A stretch of 64,000 nt of DNA, from contig JASFMY010000001.1 of assembly GCA_050117315.1 (NCBI GenBank), positions 1 to 64,000 of the forward strand. The letters are read 5' to 3'. This DNA comes from JANQIV01 sp050117315. GTDB lineage: Bacteria > Bacteroidota > Ignavibacteria > Ignavibacteriales > Melioribacteraceae. The position numbers were made by a program, and so were the translations under genes. The notes below the pieces were generated by a model that was given only the letters and a program-made list of their open reading frames with translations, was not told where the DNA came from and made no database searches. Numbering within the stretch: the stretch's first letter is position 1; each line of letters begins with the position of its first letter. Positions 8,314 through 16,509 of the stretch are shown here, piece by piece.

Positions 8314-8539
8314 ATCTGCGTTTATTTGTTTTACGTTTAGAAATTAATTCTTCTGTAAACCCGCTAAAGAGTGAATCATCAATATCTCCCCAGGAACCGG
8401 CAAAAGACAGTGTTTCGGATTTATTGATTGAAGGTTGGTCAAGTTTATCAACGAATTTCTTAAGTTCATTTAGTTTATTTTCTGGTAACCGCTGAATTCT
8501 TCTTAAAATACTATTTCTTATTGATGTATCTGTCGGCAT
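8306..8539 (-). CDS. Antitoxin partner of VapC
   Basis: The 77-residue protein has an N-terminal helix-rich part (RRIQRLPENKLNELKKFVDKL), as in VapB/DUF2281-type antitoxins. It ends in a short Trp-containing, basic C-terminal tail (SFAGSWGDID...KRKTNKRR) of the kind that wraps the PIN active site. It is located directly upstream of, and overlapping, the PIN toxin gene. Assignment rests on position, size and this general pattern; the exact antitoxin family is not certain. Confidence 0.75.
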   Translation of the reverse strand: MPTDTSIRNSILRRIQRLPENKLNELKKFVDKLDQPSINKSETLSFAGSWGDIDDSLFSGFTEELISKRKTNKRRFE

Positions 8540-8599
8540 TTCTTTTTCGTCAAATTTACAAAATTATATTGATTACATCAAAGCTATAAATCTAACCTT

Positions 8600-9316
8600 T
8601 TGCCATTCTTTTCTCTTTTCTTTTCCGCAAGATATGCAAAGAAAAAATCAATTGATTATTTTTTATTGTTTGGTGAATATTTAATCATCGGTGAGAAAAT
8701 AAAAAAGATAGATTACAAAAAAGAGTATAAAAATCTTTACAAACCTTCTGCAAAAAAATGCGAAATAGTTGATGTACCTGAATTCCAATTTTTAATGATT
8801 GACGGGAAAGGTAATCCTAACATTTCTCAGGAATATAAAAACGCAGTTGAAGCTTTGTTCTCGGTTTCCTACACGTTGAAATTCATGATAAAGAAAAGTA
8901 AAAAAGAAATTGACTATGCAGTTATGCCAATGCAGGGTCTCTGGTGGGCTGAAGATATGAAGGCTTTCAATCAAGGGAGAAAAGATGAATGGCTCTGGAC
9001 AATGATGATAATGCAGCCTGATTTCATTACTGAAGATGATATAAATTCCGCAATTGAAGCCGCTAAAAGGAAAAAGGATTTACCTTTAATTGACAAGCTC
9101 TATTTTAAAAAATTAAAAGAAGGTAAAGCTGCCCAGGTAATGCACATCGGCCCTTTCAGTGAAGAAGGGTCCACCATAGAAAAACTGCACAGCTTTATAG
9201 AAGAATCAGGTTACGACAGAACAGGCAACCACCACGAAATATATTTAAGCGATATCAGGAAAGCCGCTCCTTCAAAATGGAAAACGGTTCTAAGACAGCC
9301 TATCATAAAAGAATAA
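8600..9316 (+). CDS. GyrI-like small-molecule-binding protein
   Basis: The protein matches the stand-alone GyrI-like family (COG4832 type) from about residue 38: KIDYKKEYK.LYKPSAKK..IVDVP.FQFLMIDGKG, then VMPMQGLWW, WTMMIMQPDFIT and HIGPFSEE. The fold is the duplicated SHS2 effector-binding domain also found in AraC- and MerR-type regulators; here no DNA-binding domain is present. Likely a small-molecule binding or detoxification protein in the cytoplasm. The ATG at 8600 adds ~38 residues (MPFFSLFF...) not usual in the family and lacks a good ribosome-binding site. The real start may be a later TTG near the LFGE segment. Divergently transcribed from the toxin-antitoxin pair. Confidence 0.8.
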   Translation: MPFFSLFFSARYAKKKSIDYFLLFGEYLIIGEKIKKIDYKKEYKNLYKPSAKKCEIVDVPEFQFLMIDGKGNPNISQEYKNAVEALFSVSYTLKFMIKKSKKEIDYAVMPMQGLWWAEDMKAFNQGRKDEWLWTMMIMQPDFITEDDINSAIEAAKRKKDLPLIDKLYFKKLKEGKAAQVMHIGPFSEEGSTIEKLHSFIEESGYDRTGNHHEIYLSDIRKAAPSKWKTVLRQPIIKE

Positions 9317-9393
9317 TTTTTTACCGTATTCCGTTAAATTTATCCTCTAATAACCGATAATACTTTTAGTAACATATTTTACAGATTATAATT

Positions 9394-9516
9394 ATGATTT
9401 TTGAGCAAAACGGATTAAGAACTCCTAATCTCCGCCCAAAGATTCCTAATTATATTTTCAATAGATTCAATGAAAAAATACTTTTACTTGTAAAAATAAA
9501 TAATCCGGAGGTATAA
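9394..9516 (+). CDS. Possible 40-residue leader ORF coupled to hemerythrin
   Basis: An ORF of 40 codons starts at ATG 9394 and ends in TAA whose last A is the first base of the hemerythrin ATG (TAATG). The hemerythrin ribosome-binding site GGAGGT lies inside its last codons. The peptide is basic (RTPNLRPKIPNY...) and matches nothing recognised. There is no strong ribosome-binding site of its own. It could couple translation or be chance in a 200-base gap. Confidence 0.25.
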   Translation: MIFEQNGLRTPNLRPKIPNYIFNRFNEKILLLVKINNPEV

Positions 9517-9905
9517 TGGCTCTAATAGTATGGGGTGACAACTTCAGTGTAAAAAATTCACTTATAGACTACCAGCATAAAAGACTGGTCAACCTGGTAA
9601 ATGAGTTACACAATTCAATGAAAGAAGGCAAAGGCAAAGATGCTCTGGGTAAAACATTTTACGAATTAATAAATTACACTAAGGAACATTTTGATACCGA
9701 GGAAAAATTAATGCAAAAAGCAAATTTCCCCGATTATGCCGCTCACAAGAAAGAGCACGATACTTTAACAAAAGAAGTACTAAATTTAAAGGAAAAGTTT
9801 GATGCAGGCAAAGCCATGATAAGCATCGAGGTTCTCAACTTCCTCAAAAACTGGCTCACTGTTCACATCCTGGATACCGACAAACAATATACCGACTATA
9901 TTTAA
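9516..9905 (+). CDS. Bacteriohemerythrin
   Basis: The 129-residue four-helix protein has the full set of di-iron ligands: His21, His58, Glu62, His77, His81, His117 and Asp122, in the order and spacing of bacteriohemerythrins. The N-terminal W-G-x-x-F...DYQH also fits. It binds O2 reversibly through its di-iron site; in microaerophiles it is thought to buffer, sense or deliver oxygen. It is a single-domain cytoplasmic form without a signalling domain. The start is fixed by GGAGGT 5 bases upstream. It stands alone before a long inverted repeat and the phosphatase gene. Confidence 0.93.
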   Translation: MALIVWGDNFSVKNSLIDYQHKRLVNLVNELHNSMKEGKGKDALGKTFYELINYTKEHFDTEEKLMQKANFPDYAAHKKEHDTLTKEVLNLKEKFDAGKAMISIEVLNFLKNWLTVHILDTDKQYTDYI

Positions 9906-9915
9906 TTAACATTTA

Positions 9916-9985
9916 ATCCGGCTAACTTTTATATTATAAAACCGTCAAAAAAATATTAAAATTAGGTTATAATGGTTAGCCGGAT
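9916..9985. repeat. 11-bp inverted repeat between hemerythrin and phosphatase genes
   Basis: ATCCGGCTAAC (9916-9926) and GTTAGCCGGAT (9975-9985) are perfect reverse complements separated by 48 AT-rich bases. There is no T run directly after the right arm, so this is not a classic terminator. It could be a transcript-stabilising stem or a small mobile repeat. Confidence 0.65.
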
Positions 9986-10094
9986 GATTTTGTTGATTTC
10001 ACAACTTGTTTTTTTTGCAATAATAAACCACTTTACTTTAACTAAATTTTCACCTTTCACAATTTTGTTTATTAAAAAATAAAAGAGAGAAAAA

Positions 10095-11189
10095 TTGCCC
10101 GAACAAAATCCTATTAAAAAGCTGTTTAATTTATATACCAGCGACCTGAGTTATAACGAGATGGAAAAGCTTTTGAAAAGGGAAGCTACCGAAGTTTACG
10201 AATTTTTTGCTTCGGAGATACCCAAGGATGAAAATAAATCGAGAAATAAGTTTGTAAGAGCATTACTATTTTTAAGAAGCCTTTTTAATGCATTCCTATT
10301 AAAAATGTCTGCGGGCAGAAGAATTTTTTATCTTGCAGCCGTTCTTATTTTTTTAATCGGATTTATAAAGTTAAACCTTATCTACTTTTTAATTGCTTTC
10401 TTAATAATCAATGCCCTCCTTGCATTCGAGCTGGCTGATAAACTCACCGCAAAAGATGAATTGTCTCTGGCAAGAAAAATCCAGGCTGATCTGATGCCTA
10501 AAGTTCCACCCGAAAATGAGTACTTTAATATTTCTGCTTATTATGAATCCGCAAGAGAAGTAAGCGGTGACTATTACGATTTTGTCAAAAGCCCCAAGGA
10601 TGATTGTAAAACCTATTTAGTCATTGGAGATATTTCGGGGAAGGGAATTGCCGCAGCGCTTTATATGGTAAGGGTTCAAGCTATAATTAATTATCTTATA
10701 AAACAAATAGACAGCCCAAAGGATTTAATTATTAATCTCAAAAAACATTTTGCCGAAAAATTATTGCCCGAATATTTTCTTACTATTATTGCCGGGTGCA
10801 TTGATAATGAAGGAAAAATAAGATTCTGCAGGGCCGGACATACTCCGTTACTTATCTATAGAAATACTACAAAAGAGTTTGAAGAGATAAATCCCAAGGG
10901 TATGGGTATTGGGCTTAATGATAAAGGCATTTTCGAAAAAACTATTGAAGAAGAAAGCGTAGAAACTTCAGCCGGTGATATCGTGTGCTTTTATACAGAC
11001 GGGATCACGGAAACAATGAATAATCATAAAAAAGAGTTCGGTATTGAAAATTTAAAAAGTGTTATAAAAAATAATTCACATTTGGAAGTTGATAAAATTA
11101 AACAAGGAGTTATTTCTGCTGTAAATCAATTCAGGGGAAATACTGCTTCCCACGACGACCTGACTATTATTTTAATGAAGGCAAAATAA
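10095..11189 (+). CDS. Membrane SpoIIE/RsbU-type PP2C serine phosphatase
   Basis: The 364-residue protein has an N-terminal cytoplasmic part (~1-70), two adjacent membrane segments (~75-115), a short signalling helix with KIQADLMPK, and a PP2C phosphatase domain. The domain shows the metal-binding SGDYYDF, GDISGKGIAAALYM, FYTDGITE and SHDDLTII motifs. Such enzymes dephosphorylate anti-sigma-factor antagonists in partner-switching systems. The start is TTG 10095, preceded by AGAGAGA; no ATG lies near. It converges with no gap on the Sel1-repeat gene, and an RsbW-like kinase is encoded 1.5 kb further on, so the two may belong to one circuit. No STAS antagonist gene lies in the window. Confidence 0.88.
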   Translation: MPEQNPIKKLFNLYTSDLSYNEMEKLLKREATEVYEFFASEIPKDENKSRNKFVRALLFLRSLFNAFLLKMSAGRRIFYLAAVLIFLIGFIKLNLIYFLIAFLIINALLAFELADKLTAKDELSLARKIQADLMPKVPPENEYFNISAYYESAREVSGDYYDFVKSPKDDCKTYLVIGDISGKGIAAALYMVRVQAIINYLIKQIDSPKDLIINLKKHFAEKLLPEYFLTIIAGCIDNEGKIRFCRAGHTPLLIYRNTTKEFEEINPKGMGIGLNDKGIFEKTIEEESVETSAGDIVCFYTDGITETMNNHKKEFGIENLKSVIKNNSHLEVDKIKQGVISAVNQFRGNTASHDDLTIILMKAK

Positions 11190-12716
11190 TTACTCTTCAA
11201 AAATAACAAACTCCGTTTCATCCGGCCTTAAATCATCATACATTTTTTTGAGCGAATTCCATGCCGCCTCATTGCCTCTTGCTGCCGCCTGCCTGTATAG
11301 TTGTGAGGCTTTGGCTTTATCCGTTGCTACGCCTAATCCTTTTTCATAACAATAAGCCAAAACAGCCTGGGCAAGAACAGAACCTTCGTCAGCATACTTT
11401 TCCAAAACATTTATCTCGTCATCCAGGTTGTCATATTCTTCAATATTATTAATCTTGTCAAATATAATTCTTATTTCTGCTTCCTTGCTTCCAAGCTTTA
11501 CCGCTTTTTCCCAGTACTCAATTGACTTTTCTTTATCTTGCTCTACGAGTGTACCGTTGTAATAACAAAGTCCCTTTTCAATAATTGAAGGAACGTGGTC
11601 TTCTTCAACTGCATCCTCCAGCAGTTCCACTGCTTGTTCGTCCGTTAACCTGTAATCAAATCCCAGTGCAATCAATCCTGCCCATGCATACATTGCTTCG
11701 GGGTTTCCGTCATCAACCTCTTCTTTTAATTCATCAAAAACACTCTGGTCTCTTGTTAACTTTAGAGTATATTCCGCGGCCTTCCTTGAACCAAGCCTGA
11801 AAGCTCTTATATAATTTGCAAGTGCCTTAATCCTGTTCTTTTTATTTACCAAACCGGCTTCATAGTTTCTGCCTTTAATCATTAAGGCTTCGGGGCTTCC
11901 GTTGTCGGCAGCATAATTGATAATTTGAATTGCATTTGTAGTATCTACAAGATTTAGTGTATCCTTTATTTCCTTTACTCCAAGCGTATTTTTCAGATCG
12001 GGAATGTTTTCACTAAACAGATTCAATATATTTTCGTTCACTTTTTTCTCATCAAGTGAATCATCAAAGCTGAATAAATCTAATTCCCAGTCCTGGTTTA
12101 ACAGGGCAAATGATTCTTCAGGGTTTTGTTGATTGATCGTCGAGTCAGTAGAGCTTTCATCAAACTTCATCCCCATTTTTTCAAATTGTTTTAATGCATC
12201 TTCAGCAGGCTCAAAACCCATTTCCGCCGAATTTTTTATCCATTTATAGGCTTCGGAATAATTTCTATTTACAATTAGGTTTTCAGTAAGCAATACGCCG
12301 TAAGCATACTTACCTTGAGCTAAATTATTAAATGCAGATTTTTTAAAAAGTCTATAAGCTTCAAATGGATTCCACTCGAAACCAATCCCGTTAAAGTAAA
12401 GAATGGCATAATTATAAATTGCCTGCGGTAACTCCTGGTCTACTGCTTTTTTTAACCAACTTATTGCTTTTACTGTATCAGGCTGAAAACCTTTTCCTAT
12501 TAAGTACCTCGAACCTAATTCCTGCTGTGCAAACGGGTCACCTTCATTTGCTTCTTTTACTAGAATAAAACCGTTTAATAACTGGTACGAAGGATATTTT
12601 GCTTTAATAATTTTTTTCTTTCTTACTGGCTGGTTGTCTTTAAGCACAACACTCTTAGTTGAGTCTTGTGCAAATGCCACGGTTAATAATAGAATAAAAA
12701 TTATGAATTGTTTCAA
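11190..12716 (-). CDS. Secreted Sel1-like repeat protein
   Basis: The 508-residue protein has a signal peptide (cleavage near AFAQ, residue ~16) and several Sel1-like/TPR-type repeats. Repeat landmarks include GDPFAQQELGSRYLIGKG, AIYNYAILYFNGIG, GKYAYGVLL, PSIIEKGLCYYNG, and AQAVLAYCYEKGLGV near the end. These alpha-helical solenoids mediate protein-protein contacts in the periplasm or at the envelope. It ends in an acidic tail. Its stop is immediately adjacent to the stop of the convergent phosphatase gene, with no room for a terminator. It is the last gene of a probable minus-strand unit with the kinase and J-domain genes (gaps of 22 and 14 bases). Confidence 0.88.
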   Translation of the reverse strand: MKQFIIFILLLTVAFAQDSTKSVVLKDNQPVRKKKIIKAKYPSYQLLNGFILVKEANEGDPFAQQELGSRYLIGKGFQPDTVKAISWLKKAVDQELPQAIYNYAILYFNGIGFEWNPFEAYRLFKKSAFNNLAQGKYAYGVLLTENLIVNRNYSEAYKWIKNSAEMGFEPAEDALKQFEKMGMKFDESSTDSTINQQNPEESFALLNQDWELDLFSFDDSLDEKKVNENILNLFSENIPDLKNTLGVKEIKDTLNLVDTTNAIQIINYAADNGSPEALMIKGRNYEAGLVNKKNRIKALANYIRAFRLGSRKAAEYTLKLTRDQSVFDELKEEVDDGNPEAMYAWAGLIALGFDYRLTDEQAVELLEDAVEEDHVPSIIEKGLCYYNGTLVEQDKEKSIEYWEKAVKLGSKEAEIRIIFDKINNIEEYDNLDDEINVLEKYADEGSVLAQAVLAYCYEKGLGVATDKAKASQLYRQAAARGNEAAWNSLKKMYDDLRPDETEFVIFEE

Positions 12717-12738
12717 AATTAAATACAGTAAATAGTTA

Positions 12739-13152
12739 TTAAATTTTTGCTCTCATTAAAAAAGTATTTTTACCATTTTCTGAGGTATATTTTGTTTCAT
12801 GCATCAGATTGTCAATTATAAACAGACCCATTCCTCCCTCGGGCAGGTTTTCAATATCTTCGGGATCAAATTCCAGTGTCGGCCTTTCAAAATTTGTTCT
12901 CGCTATTCCGTAATCATGAATATATATATCGATAGTGTCGGTTTCAATTATTATGTCTATTTCAATTTGATTATTTTCTTTAGATTCATACGAATGTTTA
13001 ATTACATTATTCAAAGCTTCAATCAAGCATAATTCTATTTCCATAATTTTTTCATGTTTTATACTATGTTCTAAACAAAAAGTTCTTATAGAAGTACTTA
13101 AGACAACTACGTTTTCATATTTGCTTTCTATTTTGAACTTTTTACTAGGCAT
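12739..13152 (-). CDS. RsbW-like anti-sigma-factor serine kinase (HATPase)
   Basis: The 137-residue protein is a single GHKL ATPase domain: N box EALNNVIKH (Glu45, Asn48/49), G1 box Asp80-x-Gly82 and G2 box EGGMGLFII (Gly106-Gly109). This size and motif set define RsbW/SpoIIAB-type kinases, which phosphorylate STAS antagonists and hold sigma factors or other targets inactive. It is encoded between a J-domain protein and a Sel1-repeat protein and close to a SpoIIE-type phosphatase on the other strand, the natural opposing enzyme. The target cannot be inferred from the window. Confidence 0.85.
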   Translation of the reverse strand: MPSKKFKIESKYENVVVLSTSIRTFCLEHSIKHEKIMEIELCLIEALNNVIKHSYESKENNQIEIDIIIETDTIDIYIHDYGIARTNFERPTLEFDPEDIENLPEGGMGLFIIDNLMHETKYTSENGKNTFLMRAKI

Positions 13153-13166
13153 GACTGCGGTATAAA

Positions 13167-14171
13167 TTAAAGATTATACTTTTTTTTCATCCATTCATAA
13201 GCTTCGTTTATTCTTTTGGTCTTAGTCTCGGCTATTTTTTTGAATTCGCCTCCGAGCCTTTCAACTTTATCAGGATGGTATTTGGCAACAAGCTCTAAAT
13301 ATTTTTTTCTAATATACGACTTTGTTACTATTCCTTTCAGCTCTAATATTGAACCGAAATATTTTGCTTTTTCGTTTTCGGTTGCTTTTGAAGATTGGAA
13401 TTCATCGTTATCATATTTATTGTAACTCTCATATTTTTCATATCTCTCGTATTTTTCATATTTCTCATATCGTTCATATTTTTCGTAATTCTTGTGGGTT
13501 CTTTTTTTGTTTTTATCTTCTCTCGAATAATCAGTGCCAACAATTTTTCTTAATTCTTTGTATAGAACATTTTTTTGTTCTTTCATTAAGTCAAGATAAT
13601 TTAACAACATTGTATTGATCGTATTCCAGTCAGTTATTCTGAGCTTTTCGGAATGTTCAATTATGTTTTGGATAACTTTATCTTCTGTAATGTTAGCTCT
13701 TATTTTTTTTAGTTTATTATCAATAATTTGCGGTGACATTGTTTTTAAAATTTCGCTTACCCAGTTTCCGTTGCCGCTTAGCAGAACCAACTGCTGCAAA
13801 AGATAAAATTCATTCAATGTAATATTTAAAGAACTCTTCTCATACATTCTTGAGTTTATTAAAGATACCAGTTTCCCGTTTAATGCAAACGTAAATTCGT
13901 TAAGTGTTTGATCCTCATCAAGTTGAAACCACTTAAAAAAAACCGTGTTGGTTACAGAAGAGGTATATTTATTTTTAAATTCAATTGAAGTCATTAAATT
14001 ATTTGACAAATATTCCCTACCGAATTCCAGCAGACCGTTGCTTATATAGGATACAGCAGACCATACTTTCCTATATATATCGTCATAAACAGAATAAGCA
14101 TGTTCATATTCCCTGTTCTCATATAGATAATCAGCCGACTTTCTTAAACTTTCCAAACTGCTCATAAACAA
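13167..14171 (-). CDS. Protein with C-terminal DnaJ (J) domain and Tyr-Lys-Glu repeat
   Basis: The 334-residue cytoplasmic protein has a helical N-terminal region (~1-215) of no recognised family. A low-complexity YEKYERYEK-type repeat follows (~229-253), then a C-terminal J domain (~268-332) with the diagnostic HPD (299-301) between helices II and III. J domains recruit and stimulate DnaK-type chaperones; a C-terminal J domain marks a specialised co-chaperone rather than a canonical DnaJ. The stop is 14 bases before the kinase start, suggesting cotranscription. The second Met (residue 3) is an equally likely start. Confidence 0.85.
   Translation of the reverse strand: MFMSSLESLRKSADYLYENREYEHAYSVYDDIYRKVWSAVSYISNGLLEFGREYLSNNLMTSIEFKNKYTSSVTNTVFFKWFQLDEDQTLNEFTFALNGKLVSLINSRMYEKSSLNITLNEFYLLQQLVLLSGNGNWVSEILKTMSPQIIDNKLKKIRANITEDKVIQNIIEHSEKLRITDWNTINTMLLNYLDLMKEQKNVLYKELRKIVGTDYSREDKNKKRTHKNYEKYERYEKYEKYERYEKYESYNKYDNDEFQSSKATENEKAKYFGSILELKGIVTKSYIRKKYLELVAKYHPDKVERLGGEFKKIAETKTKRINEAYEWMKKKYNL
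13413..13487 (-). repeat. Coding microsatellite-like repeat (Tyr-Glu-Lys)
   Basis: Codons 229-253 of the J-domain gene repeat a 9-12-base pattern (TCATATTTTTC and variants on the plus strand), giving alternating Y-E-K-Y-E-R. The repeated DNA could expand or contract in steps of whole codons. Confidence 0.75.
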
Positions 14172-14447
14172 CCTACCAGTACATTATTTATTAGCAAAAG
14201 AAAATAATAAAAAGAATATAGTAATAAAATATAAACAAAAGATATTGTACTGATTCGTAATTATTTAACAAAATAAAATTATTATCGATTATGAGTCCAT
14301 AATCTTAATTTGGGAAAAATTTTCCTGAATAACGAAAACTAAATAAATTATTAAATGTGGAATTAGTCACCAAATATTCATGGTCTTTCTATTATTTTCG
14401 AACACAATAAATTATTTATAACCAATAATATTTTTGATGAGAGTAAA

Positions 14448-16508
14448 ATGAAAATTATTAACTATCTCTATATAAGTTTTATAACACTTTTTGTAATCTC
14501 GTGTATTGACCCTCCCGAGGATTTTGTAGCACCTATTTGGAATGTGGAATTTAATGCTCCTTTAACTTCAAGGTCTTATACTCTTGAAGAAGCAATAGAA
14601 ACCGATACTTCAATTACGTGGATTACAAGTTCGGATAATACTGACAACATAGGTTTGCTTGTTTTCGCGGACACTAACGAATTGGAAAATATAAAAATCG
14701 AAGATAATCTAACTTTAGATGATTTTTCTTCACAAAGCTCGGAAGTAATAGGCTCGATAAAAATCAATGATGTTGACCCCTTTAACTCTTTTGTGACTGT
14801 AGAAGAGTTTGTTGGTATTCCTGCAGGTACCAGCTCAACTTTTCCTGAAAATAGAAGCAACATTCAAAACGAATTTTCCGAGATTGACGAATTTGTATCC
14901 GTAGACATGTCGGGAGGAACAATAAACTTAAACTTTGTTAATAAACTTCCCGTAGAATTACAGTTTGAAAGAGTCCAAATAAAAAGGTTGAGTACCAATG
15001 AACTATTATTGGAAATAACCGATAATTTGCCCCTTGTTGTGGCCAAAAACTCTCAAGGTGATATGCAACTTGATTTAAGTGGAGTAGTTTTTTATGAAGA
15101 TATGATGGTAGATTTAACAGTTTATACTTCCGGCAGCAACGGGGAAATTGTTACAATAGAAGATGATGCCGGCTTTGATGTTGTGTCTTCAATTTCAAAT
15201 CTGGAAATTTCAAGAACAACCGCTGTTTTACCGGAACAAGATCCTTTCACAGAAATAAATACTTCAACTATGGACGACTCAACTTTTGTGGAAACAGCAA
15301 CGTTTAATAATGGCTCGTTTGAAATAATGATAGACAACTTTATGGATCTTGCAATGGATGTTGAAATTAATATTGAAAATTTATTCGATCCGTCAGGGAA
15401 TTCTTTTAGTAGAGATGTAAGTCTCTCAAGAAAGGAGACAAATAAAACCATAAGTGTCGGTGATTTGAACGGTTGGAAAATTAAAACTACAAACCCGGGT
15501 AACCCGACAAACGAAATTGAGTATAAAGCAATATTTACTGTTCAAGAATCGGATGATGCCCGGGAACTAAGTGAAAACGACAGCGTTAGCGTGGAAGTAA
15601 AATTTGAAAATTCAGACTTCTCATTTATTGAAGGTAAATTTAAACCGACTTCTTTTGATATTAACGAAACAAACTTTGACTTCGATTTTGGTAATTTTAA
15701 TGACCGGTTTACCACGGAAACCATAGAATTTGCTCAGCCAAGCATATACCTAAATTTAACTTCAACAGCTAATATTGATATAGACTTAAATGCAGAGTTG
15801 ATCGGGACTAACGGAACTCAATCGGAATCATTATTCCTTAATAATGTTAGAGTATACGGTGCAACAAAAACAAAAATAGATTTAAACGACTATGGCCTGA
15901 CAGATTTTTTAAATAGCTTTACCGGAAAATTGCCGAACCAATTTTATATGACCGGAACTGCAATAGCCAACCCGAATTATATCTATGGAAGCGCTTCAAG
16001 TGAAGATTTTGTAGAAGGTTTCACTGAAGTTGAGATCCCTTTATATATCGGGATAAACGGAGGTTCAATTAAGGATACGGTTGATATTGATCTGGGAGAC
16101 CTTGATGAAAATGATCTCGAAAATATCAACGACGCAGATTTAACAATCGAAGTAACAAACGGAATAGCTGCAACTGCAAAGCTTACTGCATTTGTACTTG
16201 ATGACTCAGGAAACATAACATTATATATACCGCCGTCTCAAAATTCGGTTGATTATATCTCTATTAAAGCTCCATCAATAGACTCTGACGGCAATGTAAC
16301 TTCCAAGGCCAGTAATACTGAAGTATTCAATTTATCCGGTGACGACATAAAAAAAATAATCTACGGGAAAAAGATGGGTGTAAACATAGAATTAGATACA
16401 AGGTCTACAGGTTCAACCGATCCGGTCAAATTTAAGAATACCGACGAAATAAGTTTCAGAGTATCTGTAACCGGTAATTACAAAACAGATTTCGATAACG
16501 AGGATTAA
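14448..16508 (+). CDS. Large surface lipoprotein, beta-rich, unknown function
   Basis: The 686-residue protein starts with a lipoprotein signal (lipobox FVISC, Cys ~19) followed by a C-IDPPEDF-like mature start. The rest is acidic and beta-rich, with repeated units containing [LI]xx[IV]xN and D-D-[ST] turns, and no enzymatic motif. It reads as an outer-membrane-anchored adhesin-like or barrel-associated protein. The gene is followed after one base by a DUF5723-like outer-membrane protein gene, so the two are almost certainly cotranscribed and act together. The ribosome-binding site is weak (GATGAGAG). No named family is recognised. Confidence 0.75.
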   Translation: MKIINYLYISFITLFVISCIDPPEDFVAPIWNVEFNAPLTSRSYTLEEAIETDTSITWITSSDNTDNIGLLVFADTNELENIKIEDNLTLDDFSSQSSEVIGSIKINDVDPFNSFVTVEEFVGIPAGTSSTFPENRSNIQNEFSEIDEFVSVDMSGGTINLNFVNKLPVELQFERVQIKRLSTNELLLEITDNLPLVVAKNSQGDMQLDLSGVVFYEDMMVDLTVYTSGSNGEIVTIEDDAGFDVVSSISNLEISRTTAVLPEQDPFTEINTSTMDDSTFVETATFNNGSFEIMIDNFMDLAMDVEINIENLFDPSGNSFSRDVSLSRKETNKTISVGDLNGWKIKTTNPGNPTNEIEYKAIFTVQESDDARELSENDSVSVEVKFENSDFSFIEGKFKPTSFDINETNFDFDFGNFNDRFTTETIEFAQPSIYLNLTSTANIDIDLNAELIGTNGTQSESLFLNNVRVYGATKTKIDLNDYGLTDFLNSFTGKLPNQFYMTGTAIANPNYIYGSASSEDFVEGFTEVEIPLYIGINGGSIKDTVDIDLGDLDENDLENINDADLTIEVTNGIAATAKLTAFVLDDSGNITLYIPPSQNSVDYISIKAPSIDSDGNVTSKASNTEVFNLSGDDIKKIIYGKKMGVNIELDTRSTGSTDPVKFKNTDEISFRVSVTGNYKTDFDNED

Positions 16509-16509
16509 T

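Noticed and set aside
9916..9985. Rho-independent terminator of hemerythrin
   Set aside because: The arms are 48 bases apart and no T run follows the right arm, so it was recorded only as an inverted repeat.
14576..16216. Several long minus-strand open frames opposite the lipoprotein gene
   Set aside because: They are antisense shadows of a strongly supported gene with a lipobox, and their translations are serine-rich low-complexity strings.
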